Assembly: GCA_027459485.1 (NCBI GenBank)
Contig: DAIDIG010000002.1
Coordinates: 248,001 to 312,000, forward strand
Length of the DNA: 64,000 nt
Direction of reading: 5' to 3'
DNA from: Bdellovibrionales bacterium
GTDB taxonomy: Bacteria; Bdellovibrionota; Bdellovibrionia; Bdellovibrionales; UBA1609
In this document: positions 57,027-64,000 of the stretch, piece by piece
Numbering within the stretch: position 1 is the first letter of the stretch
Layout: every line of letters starts with the position of its first letter
Made by a program: the position numbers and the translations under genes
Notes under the pieces: model-generated
What the model saw: only the letters and a program-made list of their open reading frames with translations
Database searches by the model: none
Told to the model about the DNA's origin: nothing

Positions 57027-58502
57027 ATGAGTGTTTTTTCTTTCTACCGCAAAGGTCTCGATCTTCACCCGATTGAAATTGAAGTCACATTGTTGCCGGG
57101 TATTCCATCATTTCACGTGACCGGTTTGCCAGACGTGGCGACGAAAGAAAGCGTGATGCGGATCAAAGCGGCGCTTCGACATCAGGGGTTTCAATTGCCG
57201 AAGCGCGATCAAGTGCTGTTCAACTTGCGGCCGAATCACGAACGCAAATCTAGTCGCGGCCTCGATCTGGCGTTAGCCGCGGCTTACATTTGGCAGACAG
57301 GGCAAATCCCCGAAAACCCGAAGCGAAAAGGGAGCTCGAGAGTTTTTCTTTACGGCGAACTCACGCTCGACGGTCAGGTCGCAAAACCAAATGATTTAGA
57401 TCTGCTTGATTTTTTATCGGCCGACGATCTGTTGATCACGGGTGACGGAGAATCCGTCCATTCGCGGGGAGTGATCCGCGACTTGCGAGGCCTAGCCAAT
57501 ATCGAGTGGCGTGAGGGTGAGTTCACTCCGCCCGAGTTTGAAATTGATCGACGTATGGATCACCTAACTTTTTGCAAGGCCGCAGCGGAAATTCTGGCTA
57601 TCGCGGCGGCGGGTGAGCATAACCTGTTCATTGCCGGCCCGGCGGGTTCGGGTAAAACGACATTTGCGCGCGCTCTTCATTCGTGCTTACGGGCACCTAC
57701 TTTGGCTGAGTGGCGGCGCATAGAGAAGATTGAACGGATCGCAGCGAGCGAGCGACGATTGACCGAAGCGGGCAACCCTGACCCGCGGGTCAAATCGCGT
57801 CCTTTGATTGCGCCCCATCATTCTGCCAGTGAGATTGCCATATTAGGTGGAGGGGTACCACCGCATCCGGGCGAGATCACGCGGGCCCAACACGGCTTGC
57901 TCGTTCTTGATGAATTTTTAGAATTTTCGCCCGCCGTCGTCGAGTCGCTGCGAGAGCCGATTGAGCGGCATGAAATCACGGTCATTCGGCATGGGGCGCG
58001 GGTGACATTCCCCGCCGACTTTGTATTGATTGCAACAACGAACTTGTGCCCGTGCGGCGACTTTGTACCGGGCCAGTCGTACAAGTGCTCGTATTCGCAA
58101 ACACGCTGCCGCTCGTATTACCAACGGCTGACCGGCCCATTTCTAGATCGTTTTGAGGCGATTTGTTTTACGCAAAAGTGGAAGCAAACACACGACGAAG
58201 ATGTTGCGCAAATTCGAGAGCGCGTACGAGCCGCGCAACAGTTCGCGCAAAGCACCCGTGGCCAATTGTTGCCGAATTCGCGCCTCGAACTTGACACGCT
58301 CGAAGCCACCGTACGTCCGTTTACCTTAAAGAATCTCATGCCTGAAATTCCGCCTTCGCGCCGCCGCCGGTTGGCCCTGTTTCGAATTGCGCGGACCGTC
58401 GCCGATCTTGCCGAAAGTGAAGATATCAAGGTGGAGCATATTCATGCCGCGGCGGAGTGGACCATTCGCCCGTTTCACGCCTTCCGCCAAGCCTTCATTT
58501 AG
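57027..58502 (+). CDS. ComM/YifB-family Mg-chelatase-like AAA+ ATPase
   Basis: This 491-residue protein has the N-terminal ChlI-like domain (VTLLPGIPSFHVTGLPD, FNLRPNHERKSSRGLDLALA), the AAA+ Walker A GPAGSGKTTFA near 206, RPLIAPHHSASEIAILGGG, the Walker B LLVLDEFLEF, and a Cys cluster (CPCGDF through SQTRC). ComM is a hexameric branch-migration helicase in natural transformation. Members elsewhere are not always tied to competence. It follows the recombinase gene by 76 bp. Confidence 0.93.
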   Translation: MSVFSFYRKGLDLHPIEIEVTLLPGIPSFHVTGLPDVATKESVMRIKAALRHQGFQLPKRDQVLFNLRPNHERKSSRGLDLALAAAYIWQTGQIPENPKRKGSSRVFLYGELTLDGQVAKPNDLDLLDFLSADDLLITGDGESVHSRGVIRDLRGLANIEWREGEFTPPEFEIDRRMDHLTFCKAAAEILAIAAAGEHNLFIAGPAGSGKTTFARALHSCLRAPTLAEWRRIEKIERIAASERRLTEAGNPDPRVKSRPLIAPHHSASEIAILGGGVPPHPGEITRAQHGLLVLDEFLEFSPAVVESLREPIERHEITVIRHGARVTFPADFVLIATTNLCPCGDFVPGQSYKCSYSQTRCRSYYQRLTGPFLDRFEAICFTQKWKQTHDEDVAQIRERVRAAQQFAQSTRGQLLPNSRLELDTLEATVRPFTLKNLMPEIPPSRRRRLALFRIARTVADLAESEDIKVEHIHAAAEWTIRPFHAFRQAFI

Positions 58503-58583
58503 AACGCGTCTCAAAGCAGCCCCGCTCGACTCCCTAGCGCCTTGTATCTGAAGCCTTGAGATGAGTTCTTGGCTCCTTAGACA

Positions 58584-58613
58584 TTGACGTTTTCGGCCAA
58601 ATTTTGCGATAAC
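58584..58613 (+). promoter_or_regulatory. Candidate promoter for tRNA-Cys
   Basis: TTGACG at 58584-58589, an 18-bp spacer and GATAAC at 58608-58613 lie about 20 bp before the mature tRNA 5' end. The -35 matches 5 of 6 positions. Confidence 0.5.
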
Positions 58614-58632
58614 TAACGCTCACCAAACGCAG

Positions 58633-58706
58633 GGTGGCGTAGCCAAGTGGTTAGGCATCGGTCTGCAAAACCGGGTACGGCGGTTCAATTCCGCCCGCCA
58701 CCTCCA
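58633..58706 (+). tRNA. tRNA-Cys (anticodon GCA)
   Basis: The 74-nt sequence has the acceptor stem GGTGGCG/CGCCACC, D-arm GCC...GGC, anticodon loop CTGCAAA giving GCA, a short GTAC variable region, T-arm GGCGG TTCAATT CCGCC, discriminator T and encoded CCA. Confidence 0.97.
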
Positions 58707-58737
58707 AAAAATAGAGAGCCCGCGAATGAGGCGCGGC

Positions 58738-60306
58738 TCAGTGCGCGTCGATGATTTTGGCTCTCGCGCTGACGGTGGGTTTGATTAGAATGAGCGGAAT
58801 AATCGCGCAGGCGACGATGAGCATGATGAACCAGCAAATTTGCCCGAAGCTCATCAGAAAAGTTTGCAGCATGGCGCGGCCGTAAATGGCCTTGGCGGCC
58901 AACGTTGTGGGGTTCCACATCCCGAGTTGATTCGCCATTTTGCTCACGGCGAACCCTTTTGATTGCATGACGGCCTGCACGCCCATGGGGTTCAAAGCGC
59001 TCACATGGTTCATGAGATCGGCGTAGTTCTGTGCAGTGAAGCGCGTGAGCAGAGTGTCGAGCGACGAAATTCCGATGCTGCCGCCGAGCTGACGAAAAAA
59101 ATTCTGCATACTCGTCACTTCCGGCAACTCCTGCATCGTGACTGAGCCGAGAACCATTTGATTGATCGGCACAAAAAGAAAGGCCATGGCCATGCCTCGC
59201 AAAATCATCGGAATAATTAAGTCAAATGTGTCGGAGTGGTTGGTTAAGTGAGCCATCGTCAAGATAGATGATTCACCGAGAAAGAGCCCAATAAGCACAA
59301 GAACTTTCGGATTCACCCAGCGAAGCATTTTACCCACGGGGAGCATGCAAACAGCCGTCGCGATCGAGCCGGGCATGAAAAGCATTCCGGTTTGGGTCGC
59401 GCTCATGTTCGGTATCACGGTCGCCACGAATATCGGCACAACGAAAGTGAGAGCGTAAAGCATAATCCCTAATGTGAGCATCATGGCCGACCCGGATCGC
59501 ACGATATTTTTTTTGAATAGCCGTAGGTTCATGATCGGTTTTGTGGCGCGTAACTCCCAAATGATAAACGAGACCGCGCCGACCACCGCGAACAGAGAAC
59601 AAATGCGAATAGCCATGGAATCAAACCACTGGTCGGCTTGGCCACGCTCGAGAATGAATTGAAAACACCCGACGCCAACGCACAAAAATAAAAGGCCCCA
59701 CCAATCGACACCGGCCGATTTGGCGTCTTCGGCAGCCTTATCAGAGCCCGGCAAATCGTAGACATTGGCCCACGATAGGAGTCCGGCCATGATGCCAATG
59801 GGTACGTTGATATTGAAAATCGATCGCCATCCGTAATTATCGGTTAGATAACCGCCGAGTGTCGGGCCGAGCGCGGGGCCGACCATGATGCTCATCCCAA
59901 AAATCGCCATGGCCATCCCGGCCTGTTCGCGCGGGAACTGCTCTTGAATAAGAGTTTGCGATGTGGGCAATAAGGCGCCGCCCGCGAGCCCTTGCACCAA
60001 ACGAAAAAATATTAAACAAATTAGATTCGGCGCCATGCCACACGCCAATGAGGCAAGGGTGAAGGTGAAAATCGCCGCCGTAAAATACTTTTTTCGCCCG
60101 AAGCGTGCCCCGATCCACGCCGAAATGGGCAGAATAATCGAGTTGGCGATCATGTAAGCGGTTGTGACCCAGCTGATTTCGTCGAGAGTCACGCCGATAT
60201 TGCCCATCATGGTCGGGATCGCAACGTTGACAATAGAGGTGTCGATGATCTCAAGGAGTGAGGCGATTGCCGCCGTAAGAACTATTAAACCCGCGCGCGG
60301 TTTCAT
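58738..60306 (-). CDS. DHA2-family (EmrB/QacA-type) multidrug efflux MFS transporter
   Basis: This 522-residue inner-membrane proton antiporter has about 14 TM helices. Family signs are SLLEIIDTSIVNVAIPTMMG in TM1, WVTTAYMIANSIILPISAWIG, RFGRKKYF in the first cytoplasmic loop, and GPALGPTLGGYLTDNYGWRSIF in TM5 and after. EmrB proteins often work with an EmrA adaptor and an outer-membrane channel, but neither is here. A divergent XRE regulator gene (from 60429) is the likely controller. Confidence 0.93.
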   Translation of the reverse strand: MKPRAGLIVLTAAIASLLEIIDTSIVNVAIPTMMGNIGVTLDEISWVTTAYMIANSIILPISAWIGARFGRKKYFTAAIFTFTLASLACGMAPNLICLIFFRLVQGLAGGALLPTSQTLIQEQFPREQAGMAMAIFGMSIMVGPALGPTLGGYLTDNYGWRSIFNINVPIGIMAGLLSWANVYDLPGSDKAAEDAKSAGVDWWGLLFLCVGVGCFQFILERGQADQWFDSMAIRICSLFAVVGAVSFIIWELRATKPIMNLRLFKKNIVRSGSAMMLTLGIMLYALTFVVPIFVATVIPNMSATQTGMLFMPGSIATAVCMLPVGKMLRWVNPKVLVLIGLFLGESSILTMAHLTNHSDTFDLIIPMILRGMAMAFLFVPINQMVLGSVTMQELPEVTSMQNFFRQLGGSIGISSLDTLLTRFTAQNYADLMNHVSALNPMGVQAVMQSKGFAVSKMANQLGMWNPTTLAAKAIYGRAMLQTFLMSFGQICWFIMLIVACAIIPLILIKPTVSARAKIIDAH

Positions 60307-60386
60307 CTCAAGCGCCTCATTTTTCTTTGATTAAAATGTTGCTAGTTCTAAGATACGCGGGTGAAATTTATGTAGAAGACACCGAA

Positions 60387-60400
60387 AGATCCTATGATCT
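60387..60400. promoter_or_regulatory. Candidate operator between the efflux gene and the XRE regulator
   Basis: AGATC CTAT GATCT is a perfect 5+5 inverted repeat in the 122-bp divergent gap, 29 bp before the regulator start. Its position and symmetry suit a helix-turn-helix dimer site, but only one copy is evident. Confidence 0.3.
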
Positions 60401-60428
60401 GTATGTTCCACCCACTCGAGGTCGCCAA

Positions 60429-61241
60429 ATGATTGATGAAACACGAAAAAAGCGAGATGAACTCCGCCGGCTTGAACTCGCCGATTTTCTCAAAATCAGA
60501 CGCGCCAAGATCAAGCCCATAGTGGGGCACAAAGTTTCATCAAAATGGCGCCGCACACCCGGTCTCCGCCGTGAAGAAGTCGCCGAAATGGCGGGCGTCA
60601 GCACAAGTTGGTACACATGGCTCGAACAAGGGCGGCAAATTCAGCCGTCAGCCGAATTGCTACTCCGGTTGAGCCAAGTACTTCGTTTGAATGCTTTTGA
60701 AACCCATCATCTTTTTGACCTGGCGGGTAAGCCGCTGCCTGAAAACTTTGTCGAGCCGCACGAAAATATTCCGTCGACTCTTGAAAATTTGGTGATGAAC
60801 GTCATTCAGGCGCCGGCATTTGTAATGGGTGAGCGCATGGAGTTTCTTCTTTGGAATCGGCATTACGTCGAGCAGATTGTAGACCCGTCCACATTACCGA
60901 AAGAGCGTCGCACGGTTTTGGATCTCATTTTTACTTTTGACCTCTACAAGCGGTCGCACCCTGCCTGGGACGAACATGCCAGGAGAATCGTTGCAGAGTT
61001 TCGTCACGCCATCGGTAAACAGGCTGGCAGCCCATGGGTCCACGAATTTGTCAGTCGTTTGTCTCGAGAAAGTGAGGAGTTCGCCCGACTCTGGCGCCGA
61101 CACGATGTCGAAGAGCGAAAAAATAGTCGAACTGTACAGATTGTGCGCGATGGTCACGCGCAATCGTATGTTCGTTCGATTTACGTGCCGGTTGAAACTG
61201 GAAATTTAAGGCTGGTCATTATGACACCATTGCAACCGTAA
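60429..61241 (+). CDS. XRE-family regulator with MmyB-like ligand-binding domain
   Basis: The frame is open from 60327, but the ATG at 60429 follows GAGG and gives 270 residues. Residues about 30-75 hold an XRE helix-turn-helix (PGLRREEVAEMAGVSTSWYT, WLEQGR). The C-terminal half fits the PAS-like MmyB domain (VMGERMEFLLWN, RTVLDLIFTFDLYKR), thought to bind a small hydrophobic ligand. The divergent arrangement suggests control of the efflux pump and itself. Confidence 0.88.
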   Translation: MIDETRKKRDELRRLELADFLKIRRAKIKPIVGHKVSSKWRRTPGLRREEVAEMAGVSTSWYTWLEQGRQIQPSAELLLRLSQVLRLNAFETHHLFDLAGKPLPENFVEPHENIPSTLENLVMNVIQAPAFVMGERMEFLLWNRHYVEQIVDPSTLPKERRTVLDLIFTFDLYKRSHPAWDEHARRIVAEFRHAIGKQAGSPWVHEFVSRLSRESEEFARLWRRHDVEERKNSRTVQIVRDGHAQSYVRSIYVPVETGNLRLVIMTPLQP

Positions 61242-61276
61242 ATGACTTTCGCGAAAAACAGTGATAGGATTGCTCG

Positions 61277-61603
61277 ATGACGAAAATAAAAATGTCACCC
61301 TTCGCGCGCAAAGTGATTGCTTACGTAAAAAGGATTCCGCGCGGTCAGGTGGCAACGTACGGTCAAATCGCTCGTCTCGCCGGTAAACCTCATGCCTCGC
61401 GCGCAGTCGGTTGGGTTTTGCACGCCTGCGCCAAGTCGCACCAGTTGCCATGGCAACGCGTGATCAATTCGAAGGGTACGATTTCGTTTCATCCATTGAC
61501 AGCCGAATACTCCGCTCAGAAACGCCTTCTGCAAAAAGAAGGCGTTGAATTTCAATCGCTACACGGGTTAAATCTCAATTATTATCAATGGAAGAAATCA
61601 TGA
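61277..61603 (+). CDS. Alkyltransferase-like protein (MGMT family, no catalytic Cys)
   Basis: This 108-residue protein has the MGMT DNA-binding fold (FARKVIAYVKRIPRGQVATYGQIARLAG, ASRAVGWVLHAC). The active-site PCHRV of O6-alkylguanine transferases is replaced here by PWQRVINSKG, so the methyl-accepting Cys is a Trp, which defines the ATL group. ATL proteins bind O6-alkylguanine and hand lesions to nucleotide excision repair. Its stop overlaps msrA by ATGA, and AGGA precedes the ATG. Confidence 0.93.
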   Translation: MTKIKMSPFARKVIAYVKRIPRGQVATYGQIARLAGKPHASRAVGWVLHACAKSHQLPWQRVINSKGTISFHPLTAEYSAQKRLLQKEGVEFQSLHGLNLNYYQWKKS

Positions 61604-62238
61604 AGATCAGGATAAAAACAGCGATAGTTCTTGCATGTATGATTTTCGCGGCAGCAGCCCAGCCGCAATCGACTAAGCCGCCCACCGGATCGTCGAAAAC
61701 CGAAACCGCGATCTTTTCAGGCGGGTGCTTTTGGTGCATGCAGCCGCCGTTCGATGCGTTGAAAAACCAAGGCGTCATCGCCACGGTGGTCGGGTACACT
61801 GGCGGCACCAAAGATCATCCGACTTACCGCGAGGTTTCTGCCGGTGGAACAGGCCACCGCGAGTCCGTCGAAGTGACGTTTGACCCAAAGAAAATCGGTT
61901 ACGAAAAACTTCTCGAAGTCTATTGGCACAATATTGATCCGTTTGATTCAAAAGGCGAATTCTGCGACGACGGCGAGCAGTACACGAGTGCGGTTTTTTA
62001 TACGACACCCGATCAGAAAAGAATTTTCGAGAAAACCGAATCGAAATTTTTAGCTCAAGCAAAGGTGAAGGGTTCAATTCAAACAAAGCTTTTGCCGGCC
62101 AAGAGGTTTTGGCCAGCTGAAAGTTATCATCAAGAATACTATCGTAAAAATCCGATCCGATATCATTTCTATCGATCCGCATGTGGGCGCGATCGTCGGC
62201 TCAAAGCGGTTTGGGGTCGTTTAGTTAAAAGCGAGTAG
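61600..62238 (+). CDS. msrA: Exported peptide-methionine (S)-S-oxide reductase MsrA
   Basis: MsrA repairs methionine-S-sulfoxide in proteins. ATG 61600 follows GGAAG and overlaps the ATL stop; it gives 212 residues with a signal (KTAIVLACMIFAAAAQPQ), so the enzyme should act in the periplasm. The catalytic motif is GGCFWCMQPPFD, with GYTGG, VEVTFDP, HNIDPFD and the C-terminal YHQEYYRKNP. Both GCFWC cysteines are present. Its 3' end overlaps the convergent LysR gene by 14 bp. Confidence 0.94.
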   Translation: MKIRIKTAIVLACMIFAAAAQPQSTKPPTGSSKTETAIFSGGCFWCMQPPFDALKNQGVIATVVGYTGGTKDHPTYREVSAGGTGHRESVEVTFDPKKIGYEKLLEVYWHNIDPFDSKGEFCDDGEQYTSAVFYTTPDQKRIFEKTESKFLAQAKVKGSIQTKLLPAKRFWPAESYHQEYYRKNPIRYHFYRSACGRDRRLKAVWGRLVKSE

Positions 62239-63118
62239 TCAAAAGCGTACGCACTTCAGTCGCTAAAAAGTTGGCCTCTTCGGTGTCACAGTTTGGCTGA
62301 CTTACTACGTAGATGCGATGCCGGCCGTCGTCTTTGCCCGGCGGAGTGACTTCCATTAAATCTTTGTTCCGCATCGCGACTCTCTGGGGCAGCACCGACG
62401 CGATGGCCCCGCTCGCTGTTGACGCACGCAAGGTTTCAAAGCTTTCACTGAGTATGGTGGGGCGCCGGTCACCCAATCGCTTCATAAACTTCATGAAATA
62501 ACGAGGTAAACCGTCTTTGCCCGGGGCCAGCGACCCGAGGCCGAATCGTTCGCAAGCCGACCATCCCAAGCGAGCGATCGGGTGGTGGGCTGAAACGTAA
62601 ACACCAAGCCGATCATCGGCAATCTCGACCGAATAAAATCGTTCAAGGTCATCCACTTCGGTGACGATTGACGAGCACAGCTCGCCCTTTCGAACCATCG
62701 CGAGAAGTTGGGCCGTGCGTCCAATTCGAAGGCCAAGTTTCATTTTCGGCAGCTTTTCGCGCAGTCGCTGGATGAACCCCGGCAAAATATCGACGGCTAA
62801 ACTTTCATACGTACCGAAATTCAACCACGCAATTTGCGGAATAGGTTGGCTGCCCAGGGTGTTCAACCGCTCGAACGCATCGAAGGCCGGGCGCACGACC
62901 TCTAAAATTGAAAGCGCCTCACTTGTCGGGACTACGGTTCCTATGTCGCGAATTACGAGCGGTCGGCCGACATTTTTTTCTAGCGACGTCAAAGATTGCG
63001 ACACCGCCGAAGGTGAAATCTTTGCACGTGCGGCGGCCCCTTTGAGGCTGCCGGACTGTATGATCAAATCTAAAATCCAAAGCTTCTTGATTTGATCAAC
63101 GTTCAAGTCATTTTTCAT
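62225..63118 (-). CDS. LysR-family transcriptional regulator
   Basis: This 297-residue protein has an N-terminal winged helix-turn-helix (LDLIIQSGSLKGAAARAKIS, PSAVSQSLTSLEKNVGRPL) and a substrate-binding C-terminal domain with the usual two subdomains. The inducer is unknown. ATG 63118 has no good ribosome binding site. The upstream gap holds a paired TACCAT repeat. Likely targets are itself and the divergent gene at 63215. It is convergent with msrA. Confidence 0.88.
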   Translation of the reverse strand: MKNDLNVDQIKKLWILDLIIQSGSLKGAAARAKISPSAVSQSLTSLEKNVGRPLVIRDIGTVVPTSEALSILEVVRPAFDAFERLNTLGSQPIPQIAWLNFGTYESLAVDILPGFIQRLREKLPKMKLGLRIGRTAQLLAMVRKGELCSSIVTEVDDLERFYSVEIADDRLGVYVSAHHPIARLGWSACERFGLGSLAPGKDGLPRYFMKFMKRLGDRRPTILSESFETLRASTASGAIASVLPQRVAMRNKDLMEVTPPGKDDGRHRIYVVSQPNCDTEEANFLATEVRTLLTTRF

Positions 63119-63128
63119 GATTGGTGCT

Positions 63129-63146
63129 TACCATTTGGGGTACCAT
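63129..63146. promoter_or_regulatory. Paired TACCAT repeat upstream of the LysR gene
   Basis: TACCAT occurs at 63129-63134 and again at 63141-63146, exactly 12 bp apart (about one helical turn), between the divergent LysR and exported-protein genes. It is a possible regulator site but the classic T-N11-A palindrome is not clear. Confidence 0.25.
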
Positions 63147-63214
63147 TGCACAATTTGCTTGTTGAACAGTTAGGCCATTTCAGATATCACCGCCCTAGAC
63201 CTTGGGGGGGGGCG

Positions 63215-63751
63215 ATGAAATCATCAATTCTCGGGCTCGCGATCGCATTGGCTGCAACACAGGCTTTGGCGTGCGGCAAATGGCGTTGGGATATTAAAAC
63301 GGGTACCGATCCACAGGCGGCGCAGATCAACGTGAATAATATTGATCACGTGGCAATAACCGATCTTATTTCGCTGCCGCGCCCAACTTATTACCCGCAA
63401 AATTCGCGGATCGCGCCGACTGAAATGCAAGTGTACAACATCAATGCCACAATCGTTGAAATTCGCCACGAAGACGATGGTGATTATCATTTGCTCGCCC
63501 AAGATTCGGGCGGTAACACAATGATCACCGAGATACCGGACCCTCAATGCGTTGGGTCTTCGAGCCCTTTTATCCCGCTTATTGAAGCGGCACGTTCGTA
63601 CGTCACCCAAAATTGGAATGGCAGCACTCGGGTGAATATTCCGGCTTCCATCACCGGGGTAGCCTTTTTCGATTTTCCGCATGCGGGGGGAGCGGCACCG
63701 AACGCTATCGAACTTCACCCAGTGCTCAAAATTACGTTCTTGAACCAATAA
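63215..63751 (+). CDS. Exported protein of unknown function
   Basis: ATG 63215 is chosen because it opens into a signal peptide (MKSSILGLAIALAATQALAC). It is preceded by a nine-G run ending two bases before the start codon. The 178-residue product has two Cys after the signal and looks beta-rich (DVA-, NINATIVEIRHEDDGDYHLL). That central segment resembles small proteins with an OB-like or exported nuclease-associated fold, but I do not assign one. It is divergent from the LysR gene. Confidence 0.7.
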   Translation: MKSSILGLAIALAATQALACGKWRWDIKTGTDPQAAQINVNNIDHVAITDLISLPRPTYYPQNSRIAPTEMQVYNINATIVEIRHEDDGDYHLLAQDSGGNTMITEIPDPQCVGSSSPFIPLIEAARSYVTQNWNGSTRVNIPASITGVAFFDFPHAGGAAPNAIELHPVLKITFLNQ

Positions 63752-63819
63752 GCACGGCGTGCCACCATCTTACTAGAAGGTCTTATAACTATGCGACTTC
63801 ATCTAACAGAGGGGGCGGT

Positions 63820-64000
63820 ATGAAATATTTAGTTCCAGTCGGTCGGCTACTGTTTTCATATATTTTTATTATGGGCGGCATTCACCATTTCTCTTCGGGG
63901 ATGGTGGCCTATGCCGAAAGTTCGGGAGTGCCGATGGCACATATTGCGGTTCCGCTAGCCGGTATCTTAGCCATCGCTGGAGGCTTGAGCATACTGCTCG
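63820..64000 (+). CDS. DoxX-like membrane protein (N-terminal part, runs off the window)
   Basis: ATG 63820 follows a GGGGG run. The first 60 residues give MKYLVPVGRLLFSYIFIMGG, HHFSSGMVAYAESSGVP and the start of a third hydrophobic segment (LAGILAIAGGLSIL). This is the N-terminal pattern of DoxX/SURF4-like four-TM proteins. The rest lies beyond the window. Confidence 0.8.
   Translation, partial: MKYLVPVGRLLFSYIFIMGGIHHFSSGMVAYAESSGVPMAHIAVPLAGILAIAGGLSILL

Overview
The window is chromosomal DNA of a Gram-negative bacterium. It has lipoprotein signal peptides, MurJ, SecDF-YajC, an outer-membrane beta-barrel candidate and periplasmic enzymes. Lipoproteins, exported proteins of unknown function, a subtilisin-like protease, a CarD regulator and the FQNC type of lipobox fit best with a Bdellovibrionota-like (deltaproteobacterial) lineage. 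That placement is inference and no marker here settles it. Codon use looks uniform, apart from a visibly A+T-richer stretch around 8.2-9.7 kb. I see no insertion sequence, prophage or CRISPR array.

Layout. 0-8.2 kb is an accessory exported-protein region: a divergent response regulator, a PgaC/PgaD-like polysaccharide synthase pair, a 1071-residue lipoprotein built of eleven Cys-paired propeller-type repeats, a GH5-like lipoprotein and a secreted protein. 8.2-10.4 kb holds unknown genes, tRNA-Leu(GAG), a 32-bp tandem repeat and a 45-residue membrane peptide. 10.4-17.6 kb is the core block queA-tgt-yajC-secD-secF-recJ. 17.7-22.7 kb has an exported protein, an orphan histidine kinase, a queC-DUF366 operon and an amino acid permease. 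22.7-27.6 kb has a NifU-type protein, class I aldolase, lysS coupled to a rhodanese-fold lipoprotein, and an esterase. 27.6-30.3 kb is a leftward unit (HD-GYP protein, 68-aa protein, DUF3106 protein, beta-barrel) that is head-to-head with recG. 32.4-36.4 kb has murJ and a subtilase.

36.5-44.4 kb is carD-gltX-cysS, then uvrB and uvrC. 44.4-48.7 kb has a zinc-ribbon protein, a long NfeD protease with an extra N-terminal region, an SPFH partner and a SpoIID protein. 48.7-53.5 kb is a leftward thrABC operon with 4-bp overlaps. 53.7-56 kb holds three lipoproteins, followed by a tyrosine recombinase, comM and tRNA-Cys. 58.7-64 kb has a DHA2 efflux pump with a divergent XRE regulator, an alkyltransferase-like protein coupled to exported MsrA, a LysR regulator, an exported protein and a DoxX fragment.

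Functional links. queA, tgt, queC and DUF366 point to queuosine tRNA modification. uvrB, uvrC, recG, recJ and the alkyltransferase-like protein cover DNA repair and recombination. Two initiation styles recur. Several cytoplasmic genes lack a Shine-Dalgarno site and have promoter-like hexamers 6-8 nt before the start codon, suggesting leaderless mRNAs. Many exported proteins follow unusually long G-runs. I find no single clearly new defence or mobile system. The best candidates for undescribed biology are the Cys-paired propeller lipoprotein locus, the NfeD fusion and the interlocked recG/HD-GYP promoters.
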